From Chitinophaga pinensis (lineage in GTDB: Bacteria > Bacteroidota > Bacteroidia > Chitinophagales > Chitinophagaceae): DNA of 36,519 bases. Shown one piece after another: positions 8,038 to 15,622 of this stretch; the first letter of the stretch is position 1; each line of letters opens with the position of its first letter. The stretch lies in NCBI RefSeq assembly GCF_007896845.1, contig NZ_VOHS01000029.1:1-36519 (forward strand). Direction: 5' to 3'. Below the pieces are notes generated by a model. That model ran no database searches, was not told the DNA's origin, and was given only the letters and a program-made list of their open reading frames with translations. The position numbers and the translations under genes were made by a program.

Positions 8038-8432
8038 AAAAGGTCTTGATTAATTAACGTGAGGTCCTGTGCATGTGCACTGACAGGATTACCGGCATGT
8101 ATATTATATCTGCTTCCTTATCGGTTTTAGTGAGTTAGTCTGTACAATGCTATTGGCTAAAACCGGTACATGATTAGATACGGGGAATTAATATGTGCGG
8201 ATTTAAAAACATAAAAGAAATTTTCACTACTGATATGAGCAATAGCCGCCTTGCAGCCGTTTTAACTGCCACTACGTAAATGACTTCAGTTTGGATTTTC
8301 AGATACATTCATCCCTCTTTTTAACAGATATAGAGCCTTCCTATATCCGGATAGAAAACTCCGATAAACACATTGTTAGGAATCCTACCTATATTTGAAT
8401 TATCAAAATCAATCACACTAATTAATAGCATC
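8038..8432. other. Intergenic region between divergent genes with an inverted repeat
   Basis: The 395 bases separate the globin unit (minus) from a secreted-protein gene (plus). A perfect 9-bp inverted repeat, CGGTTTTAG at 8122-8130 and CTAAAACCG at 8157-8165, is a candidate operator. A TATATTTG at 8390-8397 fits the Bacteroidota -7 box TAnnTTTG, 36 bases before the plus-strand gene. A TTG at 8373 is closer than the usual spacing, so the promoter call is weak. Confidence 0.4.
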
Positions 8433-9196
8433 ATGAAAACATCACAGCTACAGCAGCACTGGTTCTTTTCACTATATTATCCGCTTTTGCCGCACCGGAT
8501 TGTGATTCCTGTAAAAGGCCAACATCCACTGTCAATGAAGCAGATTATAAGATCATCTCCGCCAGTGTTACACACAATAAGAAATGGGGACAACTTGAAT
8601 TTGAGATCATCGTTAAAGGACAGGCTGGTAAGAGTACATCAAAGCCTGCCGGTAAGATGAATGGCGCTCCGGTAGATGGTTATGTATTCCCTACTACGCT
8701 TAGTCCGGAAGACGTGGGATTCAGCAAAACAGCCGGCATCCTTGCACTGGCGCTGACTGCTCACCCTGACTTTGACGACACACCATTATGGGATGAAGAC
8801 GGCGATGGCAATTATAGCAATGATAAGATCGTATGGCATCCTCACTGGGTGGTATTAGTGGAAGATAAACGTGTTCCCGGCGGACTATCTGTAAAAGAGT
8901 TTGATCCTGCGGATAAATCAGTTGTATTGCCGAAGACCAATCCCGGTATGCCAATGTATATGGACTCTCCGGGTTTTCAGGTAGTCACTGAAGGTAACGC
9001 GATCAGGATTGTGGTACCCGATTACAGAGTACGTTTCAAGACTAATTTTAAATACGACGCAGTAGCCGCCTACATGCAGGTAGTAACAGGAGAAGGCAGT
9101 GAACATATAAAAGGCAGCAATATGCCCATGCTCGGCGTATACAAAGTATATAGCGTACTTTCTAAAAATCTGTCTCTTCCTTATCAGGTAAAATAA
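8433..9196 (+). CDS. Secreted protein with EF-hand-like loop, one apparent frameshift
   Basis: From 8441 to the stop at 9196 there is a clean frame without a start. One extra A in the run at 8436-8439 joins it to ATGAAA at 8433 and gives a good signal peptide (MKNITATAALVLFTILSAFA). The mature protein would be about 235 residues, starting APDCDSCKRP. It contains an EF-hand-like calcium loop (DEDGDGNYSNDK), then HPHWVVLVED, and a C-terminal beta-rich region ending LGVYKVYSVL. I do not recognise a characterised family. The next genes, DUF2024 and MarR, are co-directional but separated by hairpins. The frameshift looks like a sequence error because the whole frame is otherwise well kept. Confidence 0.7.
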
Positions 9197-9209
9197 ACTA
9201 TCACATAAT

Positions 9210-9240
9210 AGTAAAAGGAGCGTATTGCGTTCCTTTTACT
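9210..9240 (+). terminator. Hairpin between the secreted protein and DUF2024 genes
   Basis: AGTAAAAGGA (9210-9219) pairs fully with TCCTTTTACT (9231-9240), and the inner GCG/GCG side pairs partly. It lies 13 bases after a stop codon and 20 before the next start. It may be a terminator whose T-run is part of the stem. Confidence 0.5.
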
Positions 9241-9260
9241 ACCATAAAAAAATAACAATC

Positions 9261-9527
9261 ATGAGAGTTTCAGTTTTCGACACTTATGTCCAGAAGAAAA
9301 ACGGTGCTGTTATGCACTTCGATATATTAGTCCCTGCTGACCTTAAAGACGCAGAAAAGATACATACCTACGGACGCGAATATCTGGCACAGAAGGGACA
9401 GGAAGGGCAAGCACTCAGCACCAGTGAATGCCGTTTCTGTCATATTGAAGAAGCAGATGACAATGTGGTAGCCGATATTGACCGTCAGGGATATTCCATT
9501 ATAGAAATGCAGGGATGTAATAACTAA
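9261..9527 (+). CDS. DUF2024 family protein
   Basis: The 88-residue protein begins MRVSVFDTYVQKKNG, which is the DUF2024 opening (a strand with xVxVxDTYV). It continues with DILVPADLKDAEKIHTYG and the family's SECRFCHIE stretch, with C57 and C60 as a CxxC pair that could bind metal or be redox active. No function is established for DUF2024. It is cytoplasmic by sequence. The ATG at 9261 is chosen because the family motif starts there, and 12 earlier in-frame codons fall inside a hairpin. The MarR regulator gene that follows also carries CxxC. Confidence 0.85.
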   Translation: MRVSVFDTYVQKKNGAVMHFDILVPADLKDAEKIHTYGREYLAQKGQEGQALSTSECRFCHIEEADDNVVADIDRQGYSIIEMQGCNN

Positions 9528-9579
9528 AGAGTGTATTTTTATCCCTCGTAAAAGGATATCAGGATACAGGTGTTCTCCG

Positions 9580-9606
9580 GAGATGCGGGTCTTTTACCCG
9601 CATCTC
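9580..9606 (+). terminator. Perfect 11-bp inverted repeat after DUF2024
   Basis: GAGATGCGGGT (9580-9590) pairs with ACCCGCATCTC (9596-9606) around a CTTTT loop. It is 53 bases after the DUF2024 stop and 117 before the MarR start. There is no T-run behind it. It could be a terminator, or an operator for the MarR gene. Confidence 0.5.
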
Positions 9607-9722
9607 TGTGTAAGATACAGCCGACCGATCATGCCGGTATTCCGACGGATAAATTACATACGACCAACTACGCTCCTGCAATGCCTGACCGGCTATGCAG
9701 GAAGTATCCAGTTATACAAACG

Positions 9723-10343
9723 ATGAGTAATACAAACACGATACCGTTCAATCCGGATGTACAGAATTCATCCAATGATGCTTTAATCGTTGCAGCGCTT
9801 GAGCGGGTAGGCGAATCCTTCCGTGTGATGCTGTGGGAACAGGCAAAGGAACACGGTTTGAGTCCGATACAGATACAATCACTGATCTTCCTGCACACCC
9901 ATGATGATGCAATGGCCACTGTGACTTATCTGTCCAAAGAATTCAATGTCACCAAGGCAACAATCAGCGATGTCATAAAAGTGCTGGTAGAAAAGAAGCT
10001 GGTTGTTAAAAAAGATAATCCGGCTGACAGCCGTGCACAGATATTGAGGTTAACAGCAGCAGGAAAAAGGATCGCGGAATCTGCAGGTGGCTTTGCCAAT
10101 ACCCTGCTTAAATATATTGGTCAGTTGCCCGACACACAAAAAACTGGTCTGAAAACAGTCCTGCTCCATCTTATCTTCCACCTGCATAGCGAACAAATTA
10201 TCACGACGCAGCGGATGTGTTTCAGCTGTATACATTACTCCGGCAGTGGCAATAAGCACTTCTGCAACCTGCTGCGTATTCCGCTGGTAGCTGATACGCT
10301 CCGGCTGGATTGTCCGGAGCATGCGCAAAAGAAAGAGGAATAG
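9723..10343 (+). CDS. MarR-family regulator with C-terminal cysteine cluster
   Basis: The 206-residue protein has a MarR winged helix at about residues 20-155: GLSPIQIQSLIFLH, then the recognition helix VTYLSKEFNVTKATISDVIK, and the wing KKDNPADSRAQILRLTAAGK. After it comes a tail unusual for MarR, with C166-x2-C169, H179, C181 and C197 (DCPEH). These could hold a Zn or Fe-S site or act as a redox switch. The regulator probably binds DNA as a dimer and may respond to oxidation or metals. The ATG at 9723 is used because the upstream extension to 9570 is unlike the family and overlaps a hairpin. Its stop is only 6 bases from the end of a convergent gene. Confidence 0.85.
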   Translation: MSNTNTIPFNPDVQNSSNDALIVAALERVGESFRVMLWEQAKEHGLSPIQIQSLIFLHTHDDAMATVTYLSKEFNVTKATISDVIKVLVEKKLVVKKDNPADSRAQILRLTAAGKRIAESAGGFANTLLKYIGQLPDTQKTGLKTVLLHLIFHLHSEQIITTQRMCFSCIHYSGSGNKHFCNLLRIPLVADTLRLDCPEHAQKKEE

Positions 10344-10349
10344 GGCTGT

Positions 10350-11366
10350 TTACTGTGCCGCCCTTACTATCTTCAATAGCTGTTCGTGGTAATAAAAACT
10401 ATTCTTCAGTTCCTGCATATCGGTGGCGATATTCTCCAATACCACCAGACTTGTCTTTGTAAAAGGGAAGTACATATCCATAGATATAAAGCCCTGTGCC
10501 ACTCCTGTTACGCCCAGTTCAGGCACGCTGGACTGATGTGGGATCGTTATACCGTACCCGTAATCGATCGTCCCTAAAATAGCATGGTCACGGAAGGCAT
10601 TTTCCTTTGGGCTGATCATGAGCCGGTACGTCGTATCTGCCAGCAATTTCCCGCCGTGTAAATTATTATTCCACTTCACCAGATCTTCTCCGGAAGATAT
10701 CAGTCCGCCGGCAGCGGCAAACACATCCAGATAAGCAGGTTCTTCCTTCCGCTCCCCATTTTCAAGTGCATATCCCTTACAAAGATTCTTGTAGGATCTA
10801 CCCCGGGGATGCGAACTATGTTGCATACCACACATCTTGAACAATGCATTGCAAAGGTCCGGGAAAGACTGGCCGGATGTTTTCTCTACGATCTGCGATA
10901 GCAGGTCATAACTGATATAACCGTATTGAAAGCGGCTACCGGGTTTAAATGCCAGTGGTTTATCCAGCGCTGTAATACCATGCGTATGCGTCAGCAGATG
11001 GTGGATGGTCACGGTATCAGCCCATTTTTCCGTCAGCCGGGGAAGGTATCTGCGGATGGGATCTTCCAGCCGCAAACGTCCTTTATCCAGTTCCCTTAAT
11101 ACCAGCACGGCTGTAATCTGTTTGCTGATAGACCCTATAATAAATTCACTTTCACCGGTAATCATTTTTTTCTGCTCAAAATTCGCATAACCGGCTGCTT
11201 TTTTATAAAACACCTTTCCCCCGGTACTTAGCACCACTACCCCATTGAAGGGTGTCTGAGACGGCGCATGCAGCAGCGAATCAATACGTCTGATCGTTTG
11301 TTGCTGCGCAAACAAATGGTTGAACGAAAATAAGATGGCAGTGAGGAACAGGATACGTTGGGTCAT
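10350..11366 (-). CDS. Beta-lactamase-like serine hydrolase, atypical active site
   Basis: The 338-residue protein has a signal peptide (MTQRILFLTAILFSFNHLFA) and the class C beta-lactamase / DD-peptidase fold. The nucleophile motif is intact at S79-I-S-K82 in IIGSISKQITA, and EDPIRRYLP and HHLLTHTHGI are standard landmarks. The second motif, normally Tyr-x-Asn, reads Y148-G-Y150, and the third motif (usually HxG or KTG) reads GVTGVAQGF. Such members are often esterases or peptidases, not resistance enzymes, and activity could be altered. It should act in the periplasm. The ATG at 11366 starts the signal peptide, and an in-frame CTG further upstream is unlikely. It is convergent with the MarR gene. 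Confidence 0.85.
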   Translation of the reverse strand: MTQRILFLTAILFSFNHLFAQQQTIRRIDSLLHAPSQTPFNGVVVLSTGGKVFYKKAAGYANFEQKKMITGESEFIIGSISKQITAVLVLRELDKGRLRLEDPIRRYLPRLTEKWADTVTIHHLLTHTHGITALDKPLAFKPGSRFQYGYISYDLLSQIVEKTSGQSFPDLCNALFKMCGMQHSSHPRGRSYKNLCKGYALENGERKEEPAYLDVFAAAGGLISSGEDLVKWNNNLHGGKLLADTTYRLMISPKENAFRDHAILGTIDYGYGITIPHQSSVPELGVTGVAQGFISMDMYFPFTKTSLVVLENIATDMQELKNSFYYHEQLLKIVRAAQ

Positions 11367-11590
11367 CGATCGGCGTTTTAGGTAGGAAGATTTTTCTTCT
11401 GACTGCAAATTGCGGCAAATTCACGGGATATTTAAAACAGCTGTAAAAAATATTTACGCCGGTAATCGAAAGACCTGCCGCCTGTATGGCCTTTGCAGCA
11501 GGGAATAAAGCCGGGATACAGGCTCCTTTCCTGTGACGACCGAATACCAGGAAATTATGATTAATTTTATACCGGTAAGATAACAAGAAC

Positions 11591-13864
11591 ATGAACCTGC
11601 ATTCGATTCCGGACAGCCCGTTTAAGATTCAACTCAGTTTTTACCAGTTAGCCGAGCGACTGGAAAAACAGGCAGCAGGACCTGCAGGCGAGGTGGCCAG
11701 CCGTGCCAAAGCCTTGCTGGAAGAAATTGCGCAAAGCCCTGAACTGGTAGAGGGTATTACATCTGCTGATCAGATAGAAAAGAACGAGGGACTGATACGT
11801 CGCCTGCTGGCCGACTATTTTCCTGAAGCCCTCACGATGAATGAGATAAAGGCCATCAACCTGCCTTATGCAGATCTCATTTTTAATCATACAGAACGGT
11901 TTAAAAACATCCTGCGGGCCGCAGGTCCCGGCTTTAGCTTTGCTATCAGGGATTTTGACGAACATCAGGCCTATGTGCTGAGCTGTTGCATCATTCTCAA
12001 TGAATTTTATGGCACCTCACTGGATTTCGGCAGACCGTTTTTCTACGACATTCCTACTGCGGATGGTGTTATCAAACATTACAGGATATTATACAATGCA
12101 GATTTTCTCGATATTATCCCAACGGATAAAGCACCGACGCTCAGTCAGGAAGAAATCGATCTGCTGCTGAATAACTACGATGATCTCGCACTCTGGAAAG
12201 CTAAGTTTCCGACGGAAAGCTGGATATTAAAGGGATTTGCCATCATGACCCTATATGATGCCACCGTGGAGAATGCCGTATCTATCTTTAAGGAGAAGTT
12301 GCTGGGACTAAATACAGAAGGGTTTGAAGATAAGATACAGTCTATCTTCCGGTCCATTTACCGCATACCGGATATTAAGGTAGGTTTTAGCCTTTATAAC
12401 CCGGAAGACGATCATTTCACCGCCGATCCTTTTGGCTTACAACAGATGCACAGTTTCCTTGTACAGGGGCATAAACACAGCGAAGCGCGTGAACTGTTAT
12501 GTACGAGTTCGTATAGCTGTGTAGTGAAGCAGAAGCAATACTTCGCCGTGTCTAACGTAAACGAATTTCTGGCGTCCGATCCGGAAAACCGGCTGGCCAA
12601 TTTCCTGTTCAAAAAAGGCATCAGGAGTTTTATCCTCGCTCCTGTAGTCAAGAACGGACAACTACTGGGCGTTATGGAAATGGTCTCTGTACGGCCCAAG
12701 GAACTCAACAGCATCAACGCCAATAAACTGGAGGTGGTCATGCCCTTCCTGACCGACACGGTAGAAAGATTGCTGGCAGAAATGCAAAACGAGGTACAGG
12801 CCGTGATCCAGAATAATTATACCTCCATTCACGAAAGCGTATACTGGAAATTCAGAAAAGAAGCGGAACGGCTGATTGCCCATCATCACGCAGGAAAAGA
12901 GTACAAACCGCATGAGATCGTGTTTCGTGACGTATATCCACTATACGGACAGATTGATATCAAAGGTTCGTCTGAGGTACGTAATAACAGCGTACAGGAA
13001 GACCTCCTGCTACAGGTAAAGACTTTATCCCGCTTACTCCGGCAACTGGGAGGTTTTGATACCATACAGGAACAGCTGAAGGAGTACCTGATAGAGCTTT
13101 CTTTCCCCTTACGGGCGGGTACAGAACAATATATTACTGCTTATGTGGTCAGCGAAGTGCATCCCAAATTACATGCATTTATGGCTGACCCGCAGGTGGA
13201 AGCTTACTTTTCGGATAATGATAAGGCATATGGCCGGTTTCACCTGCATCGCCGGAAATATGAAGCCACAATCGCCGCTATCAATGACCGGATGACCGGT
13301 ATCATTGATAAACAACAGGTTGCAGCTCAACGCTCCTTCCCCCATTACTTTGAACGGTTCAAAACCGATGGGGTGGAACACAACCTGTATATTGGCGGAT
13401 CTATTGCCCCGAAACAAAAATTTGATATCCAACGCCTCTATACTTTACGACTCTGGCAGCTGGAAACGCTCTGTAAAATGGAAATTGCCCATCATCACCT
13501 GAAACCGGAGCTCCCCTACCCATTGGATGTTACCACACTAATTTTAGTATATAATTCTACTATTTCTATCCGGTTCAGGATGGACGAAAAGCGATTTGAT
13601 GTGGATGGCAGTTACAATGCACGCTTTGAGATCGTGAAAAAGCGGATAGATAAAGCTTTTATAAAAGATACCACGGAGCGTATTACGCAGTCAGGCAAGG
13701 TGACTATTGTGTATTCCAGTGCGTTAGAGGAGCAGGAATATCTGGGGTATATAAAAACGCTGCAATCGCGCTCAGTATTGGACGGAGAAATCGAACGCTT
13801 TGATATTGAGGATCTTCAGGGAGTTTCAGGCTTAAGGGCTATCCGGGTGAAACTCATGCATTAA
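11591..13864 (+). CDS. Large GAF-domain-like cytoplasmic protein
   Basis: The 757-residue protein has no signal peptide or membrane helix. The N-terminal 250 residues are helical. A GAF-like region covers about residues 255-400, including VGFSLYNPEDDHF, GIRSFILAPVVKNGQLLGVM and a helix after it. The C-terminal half has long helices and a beta-rich end. No kinase, cyclase or HTH motif is visible, so how it signals is unknown. Similar long GAF proteins occur in Bacteroidota without assigned function. The gene is divergent from the serine hydrolase and closed by a strong terminator, so it is probably monocistronic. Confidence 0.75.
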   Translation: MNLHSIPDSPFKIQLSFYQLAERLEKQAAGPAGEVASRAKALLEEIAQSPELVEGITSADQIEKNEGLIRRLLADYFPEALTMNEIKAINLPYADLIFNHTERFKNILRAAGPGFSFAIRDFDEHQAYVLSCCIILNEFYGTSLDFGRPFFYDIPTADGVIKHYRILYNADFLDIIPTDKAPTLSQEEIDLLLNNYDDLALWKAKFPTESWILKGFAIMTLYDATVENAVSIFKEKLLGLNTEGFEDKIQSIFRSIYRIPDIKVGFSLYNPEDDHFTADPFGLQQMHSFLVQGHKHSEARELLCTSSYSCVVKQKQYFAVSNVNEFLASDPENRLANFLFKKGIRSFILAPVVKNGQLLGVMEMVSVRPKELNSINANKLEVVMPFLTDTVERLLAEMQNEVQAVIQNNYTSIHESVYWKFRKEAERLIAHHHAGKEYKPHEIVFRDVYPLYGQIDIKGSSEVRNNSVQEDLLLQVKTLSRLLRQLGGFDTIQEQLKEYLIELSFPLRAGTEQYITAYVVSEVHPKLHAFMADPQVEAYFSDNDKAYGRFHLHRRKYEATIAAINDRMTGIIDKQQVAAQRSFPHYFERFKTDGVEHNLYIGGSIAPKQKFDIQRLYTLRLWQLETLCKMEIAHHHLKPELPYPLDVTTLILVYNSTISIRFRMDEKRFDVDGSYNARFEIVKKRIDKAFIKDTTERITQSGKVTIVYSSALEEQEYLGYIKTLQSRSVLDGEIERFDIEDLQGVSGLRAIRVKLMH

Positions 13865-13894
13865 CCAGATTAAACTTTTTCATATTTGTGATAG

Positions 13895-13923
13895 GTGCCA
13901 CTTTAATAGTGGCACTTTTTTTT
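13895..13923 (+). terminator. Intrinsic terminator after the GAF-like gene
   Basis: A 7-bp stem, GTGCCAC (13895-13901) with GTGGCAC (13909-13915), closes a TTTAATA loop and is followed by eight T. It starts 31 bases after the stop. Confidence 0.9.
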
Positions 13924-14110
13924 GCCGGATAGCCAATCAGTTACAGCTACTATTTACCTGAAGAAAACCGGGAGTATACCCGACGTATACCGGGAGTAAA
14001 GGTGGACTTGATCCGTTATTAAGCCGTTATCCCTCCGTCCATAAACGAAGAGATAACGGCATGATGACGGCCAGCTAAGGGGTAAATCGAGGGAAAAGAA
14101 TAATATCTTA

Positions 14111-15340
14111 TCAGCGGGTAAATTTCTCCCAGCCCTGAATCGTAGGACGGTTACAGGTCATTGCCTGTGTGCCGTTTTCGCTGGAAACATAAGCGCCGTT
14201 ATTGCCACGGAGCGAGAAGGTTCCATCGCCATTATCTATCCAATCAAATTTTTCCCAATCCTGAATGGTCGGACGGCTGCAGGTCATCGCCTGAGCGCCA
14301 TTTTCGGAAGAAACATACATGCCCTGACTGCGCAGTGCTACTTTACCACCACCAGCGTCTACTACGGTGAATTGTTCCCATGCCTGTGCAGTCGGACGGT
14401 TGCAGGTCATTGCCTGCGCACCGTTTTCACCGCTGGCAAATAAACCGTTGCTGCCTTTGATAGTGATGGTTGAACCGATCGGAGCAGTACCACCACCCGG
14501 TGTGTCGGTGATGCTGTACACTCTTACATAATCCACCAGCATGGAAGCAGGCAATGCACCATCATTGATGTTATTACCCGGCAGATTACCCCCTACGGCA
14601 ATGTTCAGCAGGATAAAGAAAGGTGCATGGAATTCTTCTGTTCCATTGATGTTGTTCAGGATGTTAGCCTCATGGAACTGAACACCGTCAACATACCAAC
14701 GGATAGCGGAAGCATCCCAGTCAACTGCATACACGTGGTAATCGGTTGGTGTGGTGGTCGTATTACCACCATAATAGGAATAAACCGTATTGAACCAGTG
14801 GATAGTACCCAACACGGTGTTACCGGTGTTTACATGCTCCATGATGTCAATCTCACCACAGGCAGGCCAGCCGGCGCCGGTGCTGATGCTGTTACCCAAC
14901 ATCCAGAAGGCAGGCCATAAGCCCTGTACTCCCGGTAGTTTGATACGGGCTTCGATACGACCATACCTTGTTGAGAATTTACCGTTACTGTTAATACGAC
15001 CGGATGTGTAGGGTTGTCCGGCAACGGTTTCTTTACGGGCAGTGATCACCAGATTACCATTGTTTACAGCGACGTTCTGGGTCTGGTAAAACTGCTTTTC
15101 ATTGTTGACACCGAGGTTACCATTTTCATACCCCCATTTAGAGGTATTCAGGCTGGTGCCATCAAATTCATCAGACCAGATCAGGTTATAAGATCTGGCG
15201 GCAGCCGATACAGCACCAACGGTTTTGTCATCTGCTGACAGTTTAGGTGCCTGTTCTGCTTTGTTTTCTTTCTTACAGGATGTTACTGCCCCTGACAAGA
15301 GCAGTACACTAAGCAACGTGGAGAGGGTTTGCCTTTTCAT
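14111..15340 (-). CDS. GH16 glycosidase lipoprotein with C-terminal fascin-like trefoil
   Basis: The 409-residue protein has a lipoprotein signal with Cys at 22 (AVTSCKKE). The GH16 domain spans about residues 52-275. Its catalytic motif is G162-E163-I-D165-I-M-E168-H, with E163 as nucleophile and E168 as acid/base, preceded by SGRINSNGKFSTRYGRIEAR. The motif with the extra Met is the type found in laminarinases, so a beta-1,3- or mixed-linked glucan is the likely target. Residues 290-409 form three near-identical repeats (GxYVSSENG, AMTCNRPT, WEKF) spaced 41-42 residues, as in fascin-type beta-trefoils, and probably bind carbohydrate. It should be anchored at the outer membrane. It is divergent from the propeller regulator at 15623. 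Confidence 0.92.
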   Translation of the reverse strand: MKRQTLSTLLSVLLLSGAVTSCKKENKAEQAPKLSADDKTVGAVSAAARSYNLIWSDEFDGTSLNTSKWGYENGNLGVNNEKQFYQTQNVAVNNGNLVITARKETVAGQPYTSGRINSNGKFSTRYGRIEARIKLPGVQGLWPAFWMLGNSISTGAGWPACGEIDIMEHVNTGNTVLGTIHWFNTVYSYYGGNTTTTPTDYHVYAVDWDASAIRWYVDGVQFHEANILNNINGTEEFHAPFFILLNIAVGGNLPGNNINDGALPASMLVDYVRVYSITDTPGGGTAPIGSTITIKGSNGLFASGENGAQAMTCNRPTAQAWEQFTVVDAGGGKVALRSQGMYVSSENGAQAMTCSRPTIQDWEKFDWIDNGDGTFSLRGNNGAYVSSENGTQAMTCNRPTIQGWEKFTR

Positions 15341-15540
15341 AGTTAAATTTTCTGGTTTTCATTGTTTCCACGGTATACCCTTATCGCTGCCGGACAGGGT
15401 ATAAATAATACGCCTGTTTTAGCAACAAGGTGTCATAACGCGGAAACGAATGGTTAATTTGATCAGCGCAAAGATGAGGTTAATTTTCATCCACCTTATT
15501 TTAGGGGGTACGTCTAATCTACTACAAGCATACCATAGTG

Positions 15541-15555
15541 TATTGATTATCAATA
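15541..15555. promoter_or_regulatory. Perfect palindrome upstream of the propeller regulator
   Basis: TATTGAT and ATCAATA flank a single T, forming a 15-base perfect inverted repeat. It lies 68 bases before the regulator start and in the gap shared with the divergent GH16 gene. It has the size of a dimer binding site. Confidence 0.4.
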
Positions 15556-15622
15556 AACCTTATTTACGTCACCGTTACTTCGCGCTATATTATTCCCTAT
15601 TTTTAGCGAAACGTTATGGAAA

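Noticed and set aside
8433..8660. Programmed frameshift or phase variation in the secreted-protein gene
   Set aside because: The A run is only four bases long, and the same kind of loss occurs in unrelated genes, so a sequence error is simpler.
9570..9722. N-terminal extension of the MarR frame
   Set aside because: It starts inside a perfect hairpin, and the residues do not match MarR N-termini. The ATG at 9723 fits.
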